From: Rikenellaceae bacterium
GTDB lineage: Bacteria > Bacteroidota > Bacteroidia > Bacteroidales > UBA932
NCBI GenBank assembly: GCA_900769145.1
Contig: CAAGFN010000180.1
Span: 1 to 12,386 of the forward strand
Reading direction: 5' to 3'
DNA length: 12,386 nt
This document shows positions 1 to 6,714 of the stretch, piece by piece. Made by a program: the position numbers and the translations under genes. The number at the start of each line of letters is the position of its first letter. Position 1 is the first letter of the stretch. Under the pieces are notes generated by a model. That model saw nothing but the letters and a program-made list of their open reading frames with translations, was not told the DNA's origin and searched no databases.

Positions 1-1
1 G

Positions 2-550
2 AGGGGATTGGAGGGCAAGATTGCAGCCATAAAATATGTACGTGAGCACGATATTCCGTTCTTCGGCATCTGTCTTGGAATGCAGATGTGCGTTGTGGAA
101 TTTGCGCGCAATGTGCTTGGCCTGAAGGGTGCCGCCTCTACGGAATTGGATCCGGCAACGCCTTACCCTGTCATTGACCTGATGGAAGACCAGAAGAGCA
201 CGACCATCAAGGGAGGAACAATGCGTCTCGGCGCATATTCCTGCCGCCTTGACAAGGATTCGCTGGCATACAGGATTTATGGCAGCGAGATTATAAGTGA
301 AAGACACAGACATAGATACGAGTTCAACGGGGACTTCCTCGAAAGAATGGAGGCTGCCGGGATGAAGGCTTCTGGACGCAATCCTGAGACCGGTCTGGTG
401 GAGATTGTGGAGATTCCTTCGCATCCGTTCTTCATCGGAGTGCAGTTCCATCCTGAACTCAAAAGTACGCCTGAGGTTCCCCAGCCGATTTTCGTAGCCT
501 TCGTGAAGGCAGCCATCGAGAACCGGGCCAAAAGGAATCAGCAGGAATAA
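2..550 (+). CDS. pyrG: CTP synthase, C-terminal fragment (glutaminase domain)
   Basis: This is the last 182 codons of CTP synthase, which makes CTP from UTP, ATP and glutamine in the cytoplasm. The visible part is the class I glutamine amidotransferase domain that releases ammonia from glutamine. Its nucleophile elbow reads FFGICLGMQM, with the cysteine as nucleophile. The His-Glu pair of the triad lies in GVQFHPELKSTPEVPQP near the C-terminus. The reading frame is open to the left edge, and the first residues (RGLEGKIAAIKY) match the family just before the elbow, so the gene begins outside the window. The N-terminal synthetase domain is not visible. The next gene starts 45 bases after the stop and may be co-transcribed. 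The identification is secure. Confidence 0.97.
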   Translation, partial: RGLEGKIAAIKYVREHDIPFFGICLGMQMCVVEFARNVLGLKGAASTELDPATPYPVIDLMEDQKSTTIKGGTMRLGAYSCRLDKDSLAYRIYGSEIISERHRHRYEFNGDFLERMEAAGMKASGRNPETGLVEIVEIPSHPFFIGVQFHPELKSTPEVPQPIFVAFVKAAIENRAKRNQQE

Positions 551-558
551 AACATTGG

Positions 559-594
559 AGTTTCGCATTGCGGAACTGTTTGACAAATTTTTGT
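559..594 (+). repeat. Hairpin-bearing repeat, copy 1
   Basis: An inverted repeat AGTTTCGC-ATT-GCGGAACT (559-577, eight pairs with one G·U as RNA) is followed by TTGA and a small palindrome ACAAA-TT-TTTGT. The same layout recurs at 4841-4876. Here it lies between the pyrG stop and the ATG at 596, ending 1 base before that start codon. It could be an RNA leader hairpin, a protein-binding palindrome or, for this copy, the pyrG terminator. The second copy is far from the end of any gene, which argues against a pure terminator role. Confidence 0.5.
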
Positions 595-595
595 A

Positions 596-1363
596 ATGAT
601 TTTGAAACGCTTTGCCAAAATAATGGCCTTGCTGCCTCTTATATTCAATATCTCCTGCGCAGATGCAGGGGTTAAGCATTATAAGTTACAGGTAGTCAAT
701 ACATTCCCGCATGACAGGACTTCTTATACCCAGGGCTTGTTCTTCTATGGCGGCTCCATGTACGAGAGTACGGGCCTGAACGGCAAATCCACATTCAGGA
801 AGGTGGACATCAAGACCGGCAAGGCGCTTTCAAAACTCAATTTCGACAAGAAGTACTTTCTGGAGGGTTCGGTGGAGAAAGACGGGAACATTTATATGCT
901 GACCTGGGAGAACAATGTGGCATTCGTCTATGATGCTGCGACTCTCCAGTACAAGGCTTCATATTCCTATCCACGTGAGGGATGGGGACTTACGACCGAC
1001 GGCAAGTCCCTCATTGCCAGCGACGGCTCATCATATCTGTACTTTATGGATGACAAGTTCCAGGTACAGAGGAAACTCAATGTAAAGATGGAGGGGCGCC
1101 CCGTGAAGTTCCTCAATGAACTGGAATACATCGGAGGACGCATCTGGGCCAATGTCTATATGTCGGACATGATAGTGATGATTAATCCTTCCAGCGGCAA
1201 TGTAGATGGCGTGATAGACTGTACCGGCCTGCTGCCCAGGCATTTGAGGTATGATGATACCGATGTGCTGAACGGAATTGCCTGCAATCCGGAAGACGGC
1301 AGGATTTACCTTACCGGAAAGAACTGGTGCAGGCTTTATGAAGTGAAGATTGTAGAAAAGTAG
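596..1363 (+). CDS. Glutaminyl-peptide cyclotransferase (beta-propeller type), exported
   Basis: This 255-residue protein belongs to the plant/bacterial glutamine cyclotransferase family (Glu_cyclase_2). The family folds as a five-bladed beta-propeller and converts N-terminal glutamine of proteins or peptides to pyroglutamate. The family signature is spread along the chain: TSYTQGL (42-48), YESTGLNGKS (56-65), EGS and LTWEN (90-106), GWGLTTDGKSLIASDG (129-144), LNELEYI (173-179), ANVY (185-188), LNGIA (225-229) and TGKNW (240-244). The N-terminus is a basic and hydrophobic export signal. Cys21 follows ISC, so it may be a lipoprotein, but the lipobox is imperfect (Asn at -3) and signal peptidase I cleavage near ADA is also possible. 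The start is the ATG at 596, with no Shine-Dalgarno sequence. The substrate cannot be told from the sequence. Confidence 0.9.
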   Translation: MILKRFAKIMALLPLIFNISCADAGVKHYKLQVVNTFPHDRTSYTQGLFFYGGSMYESTGLNGKSTFRKVDIKTGKALSKLNFDKKYFLEGSVEKDGNIYMLTWENNVAFVYDAATLQYKASYSYPREGWGLTTDGKSLIASDGSSYLYFMDDKFQVQRKLNVKMEGRPVKFLNELEYIGGRIWANVYMSDMIVMINPSSGNVDGVIDCTGLLPRHLRYDDTDVLNGIACNPEDGRIYLTGKNWCRLYEVKIVEK

Positions 1364-1390
1364 ATTCCGCCCGGCGGAATCAAATATTAT
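1363..1390 (+). terminator. Hairpin after the cyclotransferase gene, probable terminator
   Basis: GATTCCGC-CCG-GCGGAATC is a perfect eight-pair stem whose first base is the last base of the TAG stop codon. It is followed by an AT-rich stretch (AAATATTATT) rather than a clean T run, so termination may be partial. It sits just before the TPP riboswitch and would separate the riboswitch transcript from the upstream gene. Confidence 0.5.
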
Positions 1391-1395
1391 TAACC

Positions 1396-1495
1396 AAGCT
1401 TGGGGTACTGAAGCCCTGCCCGGCCGGGCGGGAGTCTGAGGTTGAGATTATACCCATTAACCTGATTCGGTCAATACCGACGTAGGGAACGCTGA
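1396..1495 (+). promoter_or_regulatory. TPP riboswitch (thi-box aptamer)
   Basis: The conserved thi-box landmarks occur in order. GGGGTA (1402-1407) pairs with TACCC (1451-1455) as P2. TTGAGATTATACCC (1442-1455) matches the TGAGA...ACCC core that contacts the pyrimidine ring. AACCTGATTCGGTCAATACCG (1459-1479) followed by ACGTAGGGAA (1480-1489) matches the pyrophosphate-binding arm. The P5 stem is CGGT/ACCG with a CAAT loop. An extra GC-rich hairpin (1415-1421 with 1426-1432) enlarges the variable P3 arm. TPP binding should switch off the TonB receptor gene that starts 44 bases downstream. I found no T-tract terminator or Shine-Dalgarno sequence in that spacer, so the mode of switching is unclear. 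Confidence 0.95.
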
Positions 1496-1538
1496 TCTCA
1501 CGCGCCTTCGTGCGCACCCCTTGCATAAATTCAAAATT

Positions 1539-3806
1539 ATGCGAGGTTTATTTTTAATTGCAACAGCCGCAATCGCAGCGGCACCGGCATTCGCCGCAAA
1601 TCCGGCCACCGTGCATGATGGGGTGGCAGAGAGCCACGAGAAGGTGGAAAAGCTTGACAGTGTGATAGTTTCGGCTTCCAGGGCCGGCAAGAAGACACCT
1701 GTCACCTATTCAATGGTAGACAAGGAGGAACTCAGGAATTCCAATCCGGTAAATTCCCTGCCGATGACTCTCAATCTCCTCCCTTCGGTAGTAACCTCCG
1801 TTGAAGGCGGAACTGGTCTCGGTTACTCCACAATCCGTGTCAGGGGCTCCAAGGGTTCCCAGATCAATGTCACATTGAACGGCATAACCCTCAATGACTC
1901 AGAGTCCCAGGAGGTATTCTGGGTAAACATCCCTGCATTGACCAACATCCTGAATTCGGTCCAGGTCCAGCGCGGTCTCGGTACTTCAGCCAATGGCTCA
2001 GGTGCCTTCGGGGCAAGCATCAATATGAACACGGCCTCCGTAGGTTCCAAGCCATACGCATACGCCAATATCGGAGCCGGCTCATATAACACATTGACCA
2101 CCACCATTTCAGCAGGTACCGGCCTTACAAAGTCAGGCTTCTATGCAAGCGCTGCGTATTCCAAGAATTTCACTGACGGATACATCCGCAACGCCTACGC
2201 CAACGTTCAGTCCGCATTCGCTGCATTGGGCTGGATGAATGAAACCAACTCATTGAGATTCACTTACTTGATGGGAGACCAGCATACGGGATTGACATGG
2301 GACGGTATCAGCTATTCAGAATATGAGACCGACCGCAGGACCAACTGGCTGGGTTATTATTCGGATGCGATGGGAAACACACGTTTCTACGACAATGAGA
2401 CCGACAACTACACCCAGCATCATTTCCAGCTGAACTATACCCACCAGTTCGAGAAGAACGTGGCCTGGAGTACGACATTGAACTACACCAAGGGCGACGG
2501 CTACTATGAGCAGTACAAGCGGAACAAGAAACTCACCGCTTACGGGTTGGAAAGCCCGGTAATTATTGATGGTGAGGAGATTACGAAGTCAGACGCGGTT
2601 ATCCGCAAGTATATGGAGAACTATTACCTTGTACTCGCATCAGATGTGAAATACAGCACCGAAAAGCTCAATCTCGTTGGAGGAGTCTATCTTTCCCGCT
2701 ACGACGGCGACCATTTCGGCAAGGCAATCTGGAGCGCCGTGCTTGGGGACTATTATGACTACGGCTCTGTAAAGAACTGGTACAACAACAATGGTCTCAA
2801 GCAGGAGGCCAATGTCTTCGCAAAGGCTGAATACAGTCCTGTAGACTGGCTGACGGCATACATTGACCTTCAGTACAGGGGCGTATTCCTGAATATGAGC
2901 GGCCCGGATGACGACGGATATTCTCTTGACTACAAGCATAGCTGGAACTTCTTCAACCCGCGCGCTGGACTGACATTCGACTGGAATGATGCCCATAAGG
3001 CCTACATTTCCGCCGCACTCGGTCATCGTGAGCCTGGCAGGGATGATTTGCAGGAGAATCTCAAGACCTCTGAAGGTGTGACACTTAAGCCGGAGAGCAT
3101 GGTCGATATTGAACTGGGCTATACCTACTCAGGCAGGAAGGTGACCGCTTCTGCGAATCTCTACATGATGGAGTATTGGGATATGCTTCTCGAGGACGGC
3201 CGCATTAGCAATACCGGTGATGCCATCAAGACCAATGTGGGCCGCGGCTGGAGAAGGGGAGTGGAGCTCGGAGTAGCCTACAGGCCTTCCGAAATCTTCC
3301 GTCTGGATGCCAATATGACATTGAGCATGAATCAATTGAAGGAATTCACCGGATATTATCAAATCATTGATGATGACTGGAATGATTACGGGATGAAGGA
3401 AATAAACTTCGGGAAAACGACAATGCTTATGTCTCCTTCACTCATCGGTATGGCCCAGGTGGCAGTTTCCCCATTCGCAAAATGTGCCAGGGGCTCGCTC
3501 AAGACCACTACTCTCACATTGAACGGGAAATATGTAGGCTCGCAGTATTGGGACAATACAGAATGTGACGAAAGGAAGATACCCGGATATTTCGTGGCAA
3601 ATCTCTCACTGAGCCACGATTTCAAGGTCGGCGGAGGTATTCTCGGCCTCAAAGCCTATGTCAACAACTTCTTGAACAACAAGTATTATTCCAATGCCTG
3701 GGTTTACAGGGCATTCAACAAGTCTTCAGATAGTTATTACCAAGAAGAGGGCGTTTTCCCTCAGGCCACTGCGAACTTCATGTTCGGAGTCACCTATACA
3801 TTCTGA
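1539..3806 (+). CDS. TonB-dependent outer-membrane receptor, probable thiamine uptake
   Basis: This 755-residue protein is a TonB-dependent receptor, an outer-membrane barrel that imports scarce ligands with energy from TonB-ExbBD. Residues 1-19 form a signal peptide ending in AFA. A TonB-box-like segment (DSVIVSASRAG) lies near 40-50. The plug domain follows: TIRVRGSKGSQINVTLNGI at 98-116, then the VQVQRG...GSGAFGASINM region to about 164. The rest is barrel and ends in the aromatic-terminated strand MFGVTYTF. It lacks the N-terminal carboxypeptidase-like domain of SusC-type receptors, which fits a vitamin or metal receptor. Thiamine as ligand is inferred from the TPP riboswitch directly upstream; Bacteroidota are known to have TPP-controlled receptors of this kind. 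I chose the ATG at 1539, because the frame extends only to a TTG at 1521 that would spoil the signal peptide. No inner-membrane thiamine transporter or kinase follows. Confidence 0.88.
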   Translation: MRGLFLIATAAIAAAPAFAANPATVHDGVAESHEKVEKLDSVIVSASRAGKKTPVTYSMVDKEELRNSNPVNSLPMTLNLLPSVVTSVEGGTGLGYSTIRVRGSKGSQINVTLNGITLNDSESQEVFWVNIPALTNILNSVQVQRGLGTSANGSGAFGASINMNTASVGSKPYAYANIGAGSYNTLTTTISAGTGLTKSGFYASAAYSKNFTDGYIRNAYANVQSAFAALGWMNETNSLRFTYLMGDQHTGLTWDGISYSEYETDRRTNWLGYYSDAMGNTRFYDNETDNYTQHHFQLNYTHQFEKNVAWSTTLNYTKGDGYYEQYKRNKKLTAYGLESPVIIDGEEITKSDAVIRKYMENYYLVLASDVKYSTEKLNLVGGVYLSRYDGDHFGKAIWSAVLGDYYDYGSVKNWYNNNGLKQEANVFAKAEYSPVDWLTAYIDLQYRGVFLNMSGPDDDGYSLDYKHSWNFFNPRAGLTFDWNDAHKAYISAALGHREPGRDDLQENLKTSEGVTLKPESMVDIELGYTYSGRKVTASANLYMMEYWDMLLEDGRISNTGDAIKTNVGRGWRRGVELGVAYRPSEIFRLDANMTLSMNQLKEFTGYYQIIDDDWNDYGMKEINFGKTTMLMSPSLIGMAQVAVSPFAKCARGSLKTTTLTLNGKYVGSQYWDNTECDERKIPGYFVANLSLSHDFKVGGGILGLKAYVNNFLNNKYYSNAWVYRAFNKSSDSYYQEEGVFPQATANFMFGVTYTF

Positions 3807-3827
3807 CGTCCTGAATGCGATGATTTC

Positions 3828-3858
3828 CTTGCTTTTTTATGATTTGTGGCTAAATTTG
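3828..3858 (+). promoter_or_regulatory. Bacteroidota-type promoter for trmD
   Basis: CTTG (3828-3831, the -33 element) and TAAATTTG (3851-3858, the -7 element TAnnTTTG) are 19 bases apart, the optimum for the Bacteroidota primary sigma factor. Transcription should start near 3865, leaving a leader of about 20 bases before the trmD ATG. trmD can therefore be expressed independently of the riboswitch-controlled receptor gene upstream. Confidence 0.65.
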
Positions 3859-3883
3859 CAGCCTGATAATAGAAAAGCATAAA

Positions 3884-4564
3884 ATGAGGATTGACATTCT
3901 GTCGGTAGTTCCGGAACTTCTGGACTCACCGTTGAGTTATTCGATTGTCGGCCGGGCCATCAGAAAAGGTCTGGTCGACATTCACGTACATAATATCCGC
4001 AAGCACGGCATCGGGCCGCGCCAGACAGTTGACGATTATTGCTATGGCGGCGATGCCGGTATGGTGATGATGGTCGAGCCGGTGTTCAAGATGATTAATG
4101 AACTGACGGCCGAGAGACATTATGACGAAATCATCTATATGTCCCCGGACGGGGAGCAGCTGACCCAGGGCATTTCCAACGAATTGTCCCTGAAGGAGAA
4201 CATCATCATTCTCTGCGGACATTACAAGGGCATTGACGAGCGTATCCGGGAGCATCTGATAACCAGGGAGATATCGGTCGGTGACTATGTGGTGAGCGGG
4301 GGAGAGATTCCTGCGGCCCTGCTGGCCGACTCCATTGTGAGGCTGATTCCTGGTGCATTGACAGACGAGACCTCCGCCCTGAGCGACAGTTTCCAGGACG
4401 GCCTTGTATCGCCACCGGTATATACCCGTCCTGCCGAGTTCAACGGCTGGAAAGTACCTGACGTCCTGCTGAGCGGCAATCCGAAGTTGATTCAGGAATG
4501 GCAGATGCAACAGGCCCTGGAACGTACTAAGCGGCTTCGTCCTTATCTTCTGGATGAGGAGTAA
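3884..4564 (+). CDS. trmD: tRNA (guanine37-N1)-methyltransferase
   Basis: TrmD uses S-adenosylmethionine to methylate G37, next to the anticodon of certain tRNAs, and so prevents +1 frameshifting. It is a cytoplasmic SPOUT-class homodimer. The 226-residue length is at the short end of the family. Visible motifs are the N-terminal MRIDILSVVPEL, YGGDAGMVM (54-62), the trefoil-knot cofactor segments IILCGHYKGIDER (108-120) and EISVGDYVVSGGEIPAALLADS (129-150), and the catalytic loop SALSDSFQDGL (164-174), whose Asp168 matches the general base of the family. PPVYTRPAEFNGWKVPDVLLSG follows in the C-terminal tRNA-binding part. Bacteroidota and many other bacteria place trmD outside the rpsP-rimM-rplS cluster, as here. 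It starts at ATG 3884, next to its own promoter. Confidence 0.97.
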   Translation: MRIDILSVVPELLDSPLSYSIVGRAIRKGLVDIHVHNIRKHGIGPRQTVDDYCYGGDAGMVMMVEPVFKMINELTAERHYDEIIYMSPDGEQLTQGISNELSLKENIIILCGHYKGIDERIREHLITREISVGDYVVSGGEIPAALLADSIVRLIPGALTDETSALSDSFQDGLVSPPVYTRPAEFNGWKVPDVLLSGNPKLIQEWQMQQALERTKRLRPYLLDEE

Positions 4565-4587
4565 CAAATTCTTTAAAACTTTTTAAT

Positions 4588-4612
4588 AAATAATTTGCAG
4601 ATTGAATTATTT
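4588..4612. promoter_or_regulatory. AT-rich inverted repeat over the -33 element
   Basis: AAATAATT (4588-4595) and AATTATTT (4605-4612) form a perfect eight-base inverted repeat with a nine-base spacer. It spans the TTTG -33 element of the promoter at 4594-4624. It could be an operator for a regulator of the downstream RNA, or a weak end signal for trmD. AT-rich palindromes of this length can also occur by chance. Confidence 0.25.
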
Positions 4613-4624
4613 GCCGTATATTTG
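4594..4624 (+). promoter_or_regulatory. Strong Bacteroidota-type promoter for an intergenic transcript
   Basis: TTTG (4594-4597) and TATATTTG (4617-4624) are separated by exactly 19 bases, a full match to the Bacteroidota consensus TTTG-N19-TAnnTTTG. The predicted start is near 4630. No open reading frame follows before a strong terminator, so the product appears to be a short non-coding RNA. Confidence 0.7.
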
Positions 4625-4630
4625 TAACGG

Positions 4631-4770
4631 AAAAAGATAAAACGTTAAAGAATTTTTAAATCGATTCCCCGCAAGGGGCACATAACCAACTGGTAAAATA
4701 CCTGTATAAGTAACACTCAACTAATAAGACAACAATAAGGGCTGGCGCGATGTCAGCCCTTATTGTTTGT
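4631..4770 (+). ncRNA. Candidate free-standing small RNA, about 140 nt
   Basis: The segment lies between a consensus promoter (4594-4624) and a 16-pair intrinsic terminator (4731-4767). Between 4625 and 4749 there is no ATG, GTG or TTG on the plus strand, so it cannot be read as a leader peptide from any usual start codon. Two local hairpins are visible before the terminator: CCCC-GCAA-GGGG with a GNRA tetraloop (4667-4678), and GGTA-AAA-TACC (4692-4702), which extends by two pairs past a mismatch. I do not recognise it as 6S RNA, SRP RNA, tmRNA, RNase P RNA or a tRNA. A separate promoter after the terminator serves the next genes, so it is unlikely to be just their attenuator. Ends are estimates. 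Confidence 0.6.
4731..4770 (+). terminator. Strong intrinsic terminator of the candidate small RNA
   Basis: AACAATAAGGGCTG (4731-4744) is perfectly complementary to CAGCCCTTATTGTT (4754-4767). The stem extends inward by a G·U and a C-G pair, giving a five-base loop (4747-4751). It has a GC core flanked by an A-rich arm and a T-rich arm, running on into TGT, so it could also stop transcription arriving from the other strand. Confidence 0.85.
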
Positions 4771-4789
4771 ATCCCTGGTTTCAAACAAA

Positions 4790-4819
4790 TTGGTTATTCA
4801 AGTATTTTTGTTATATTTG
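4790..4819 (+). promoter_or_regulatory. Promoter for the DUF349-yidC-yggS unit
   Basis: TATATTTG (4812-4819) matches the -7 element TAnnTTTG. TTGG (4790-4793) lies 18 bases upstream as a -33 element. Transcription should begin near 4825, about 60 bases before the ATG at 4884, so the hairpin repeat at 4841-4876 would be in the leader RNA. Confidence 0.6.
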
Positions 4820-4840
4820 TGGCTTGTATTTAATAACTTA

Positions 4841-4876
4841 AGTTTCGCAAGTGCGGAACTTGAACAAATAATTGTT
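4841..4876 (+). repeat. Hairpin-bearing repeat, copy 2
   Basis: AGTTTCGC-AAGT-GCGGAACT (4841-4860, eight pairs with one G·U) is followed by TTGAA and the small palindrome ACAA-ATAA-TTGT. Both hairpin arms are identical to those of the copy at 559-577, while loops and spacers differ. It ends 7 bases before the ATG at 4884 and falls inside the predicted leader RNA, so an RNA-level or operator-like role is plausible. Confidence 0.5.
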
Positions 4877-4883
4877 TCTCATT

Positions 4884-6713
4884 ATGAATGAAGAATTGAA
4901 TCCTGACGTACAAAATGCGCCAGATGTACTTGAAAGTCCTGTCGTCGTAGAGACGGAGGCGGAAATGCCGAACTATTCGGAAATGTCACTTGCTGAACTT
5001 TCACAGCTCTTTGAGGAGCTCGCTGCAAGCGAAGACAGGATGATGAAATCCAAGGAAGCGGATGCCATCAAGGCCGCATTCTACAAGAGACTTGCCAAGG
5101 AACGTGCCGCAGCAATGGGTGTAGATGCAGGCGGAGTCGTTGTCCCTGAGGACAATGATGTGGCAGCAGAAGGGGAAGATGCTGCCCCGGCAGAAGGGCA
5201 GAATGAGCAGGAAACCGCTGGGGAGGCGGCAGAGTTGAACCCGTTCGCAATCCTTGAAAACGGCTTCAAGGCTATTTATGCCAAATATAAGAAAGAGCGT
5301 GCGGAGTATAACCGCAAGCAGGAGGCCGAAAGAGAAGAGAACCTTGCCAAGAAGCAGGCCGTCATTGATGACCTAAAGGCGCTGGTGGAGAACCAGGAAG
5401 ATCTCGGGACAGCGTTCCCTGCCTTCCGTGAGCTGCAGGCAAGATGGCGCGCTGTCGGCCCGGTTCCTGTACAGCATTTCCGCAACATCAATGACACATA
5501 TCAGTTCTATGTCGAGCAGTTCTACGATAAAGTCCAGATAAACAGGGATTTGCGCGATCTCGACTTCAAGAAGAATCTTGAGGCCAAGGAGGAATTCTGC
5601 CAGATGGCGGAGCGTCTCTCCGAGAACGAAAACGTCGTGGACGCATTCAAAGAACTCCAGAAACTTCACGAACAGTGGAAGGAGTTCGGACCTGTGGCCA
5701 AGGAATACAGGGACATGATTTGGGACAGGTTCAAGGCTGCCACTTCAGTCATCAACAAGAAATACCAGGCTTATTTCGAGGCCCAGAAGGAGAAGCAGGG
5801 AGAGAACCTCGCGGCCAAGACAGCCCTCTGCGAGAAGGTCGAGGCCATTGCAGACAAGGTTGACATTGCAGGTTCCAATGAATGGAATGCCCTTTCAAAG
5901 GCCATTGAAGATATCCAGAAGGAATGGAAGACCATCGGTTTCGCATCCAAGAAGGAGAACCAGAAAATCTATGACCGTTTCCGCGCAGCCTGCGACAAAT
6001 TCTTTGCCCGCAAGCGTGAGTTCTATGTCCAGTTCAAGGACAATATGAACGCCAATATGGAGAAGAAGATGGCCATTATCGAGGAAGCGGAAAGCCTGAA
6101 AGACAGTACGGAATGGAAGAAGACCACCGACCGCCTCATCAATCTCCAGAACCAGTGGAAAGAAATCGGAGCGGTACCGAGAAAGAAATCCGAGGTTCTC
6201 TGGAAGAGGTTCAGGGCAGCCTGTGACGCATTCTTCGCCGAGAGGGACAAGCATTCTGCAGAGAACAACTACTCAGCAAACCTGAAAGCCAAGAAGGCCC
6301 TCATTGAGGAAATCAATGCCTATGTTCCTTCAGAGGAAATGCCTGAGACAGAGGCCCGCAAGGCATTTGCCGAGAGGTGGCAGGCCATCGGTTTCGTTCC
6401 GTTCAAGGAGAAAGACAAGATCCAGTCCGCATACAATGAGGCAATGAGGTCCAAGTTCGGTGCATCTTCACGCGGAGGACGCCAGTCATCCCGTGGCGGG
6501 AACCCGGTAAGGTCAGAGAAGGACAGGCTCATCGCCAAGTACAACAAGCTCCAGCAGGACATTGACACATACGAGAACAATATCGGATTCTTCGCAATGT
6601 CCAAGAACTCCCAGCCTCTCATCCAGCAGATGCAGGAGAGAATCGAGGCTGCCAAGGCTGAACTCAAAGAGCTTGAGAACCAAATACATACATTAGAAGA
6701 GAAAGAAGAGTAG
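4884..6713 (+). CDS. DUF349-repeat protein, function unknown
   Basis: This 609-residue protein carries five DUF349 repeats. Their tryptophan signatures are RWRAVGPVP (W188), QWKEFGPVA (W265), EWKTIGFAS (W348), QWKEIGAVP (W425) and RWQAIGFVP (W499), spaced 74-83 residues apart; most are followed by a helix of the type lWdRFraAcdkFF. Residues 1-120 hold an acidic, Ala/Glu-rich low-complexity tail. A linker rich in Gly, Ser and Arg (about 528-545) leads to a C-terminal coiled coil. There is no signal peptide or membrane segment, so it is probably cytoplasmic and largely helical. The biochemical role of DUF349 is not established. The gene is followed by yidC after one base, so the two are probably co-expressed, which suggests but does not prove a link to the membrane or ribosomes. 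The start is ATG 4884; the in-frame TTG at 4872 lies inside the leader repeat. Confidence 0.85.
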   Translation: MNEELNPDVQNAPDVLESPVVVETEAEMPNYSEMSLAELSQLFEELAASEDRMMKSKEADAIKAAFYKRLAKERAAAMGVDAGGVVVPEDNDVAAEGEDAAPAEGQNEQETAGEAAELNPFAILENGFKAIYAKYKKERAEYNRKQEAEREENLAKKQAVIDDLKALVENQEDLGTAFPAFRELQARWRAVGPVPVQHFRNINDTYQFYVEQFYDKVQINRDLRDLDFKKNLEAKEEFCQMAERLSENENVVDAFKELQKLHEQWKEFGPVAKEYRDMIWDRFKAATSVINKKYQAYFEAQKEKQGENLAAKTALCEKVEAIADKVDIAGSNEWNALSKAIEDIQKEWKTIGFASKKENQKIYDRFRAACDKFFARKREFYVQFKDNMNANMEKKMAIIEEAESLKDSTEWKKTTDRLINLQNQWKEIGAVPRKKSEVLWKRFRAACDAFFAERDKHSAENNYSANLKAKKALIEEINAYVPSEEMPETEARKAFAERWQAIGFVPFKEKDKIQSAYNEAMRSKFGASSRGGRQSSRGGNPVRSEKDRLIAKYNKLQQDIDTYENNIGFFAMSKNSQPLIQQMQERIEAAKAELKELENQIHTLEEKEE

Positions 6714-6714
6714 A

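Noticed and set aside
1521..1538. TTG start adding six residues to the TonB receptor
   Set aside because: The ATG at 1539 gives a standard signal peptide directly; the extension adds polar residues in front of it and falls in the riboswitch spacer.
3926..4567. Long open frame of 213 codons on the minus strand
   Set aside because: It lies wholly opposite trmD, whose protein is clearly recognisable. The minus-strand translation shows low-complexity His stretches and no known motifs. It is a shadow of codon bias.
4750..4833. Possible 27-residue ORF starting with ATG 4750
   Set aside because: Its start is inside the terminator loop and its frame runs through the terminator stem and the next promoter. 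There is no sign of coding constraint.
4872..4883. TTG start adding four residues to the DUF349 protein
   Set aside because: The TTG is part of the leader palindrome shared with 559-594. The ATG at 4884 is the simpler start.
4565..4883. tRNA, tmRNA, SRP RNA or CRISPR in the long gap
   Set aside because: No acceptor-stem/T-loop pattern, no SRP core motif and no direct repeats with regular spacers are present; only the promoter-terminator unit and one hairpin repeat are supported.
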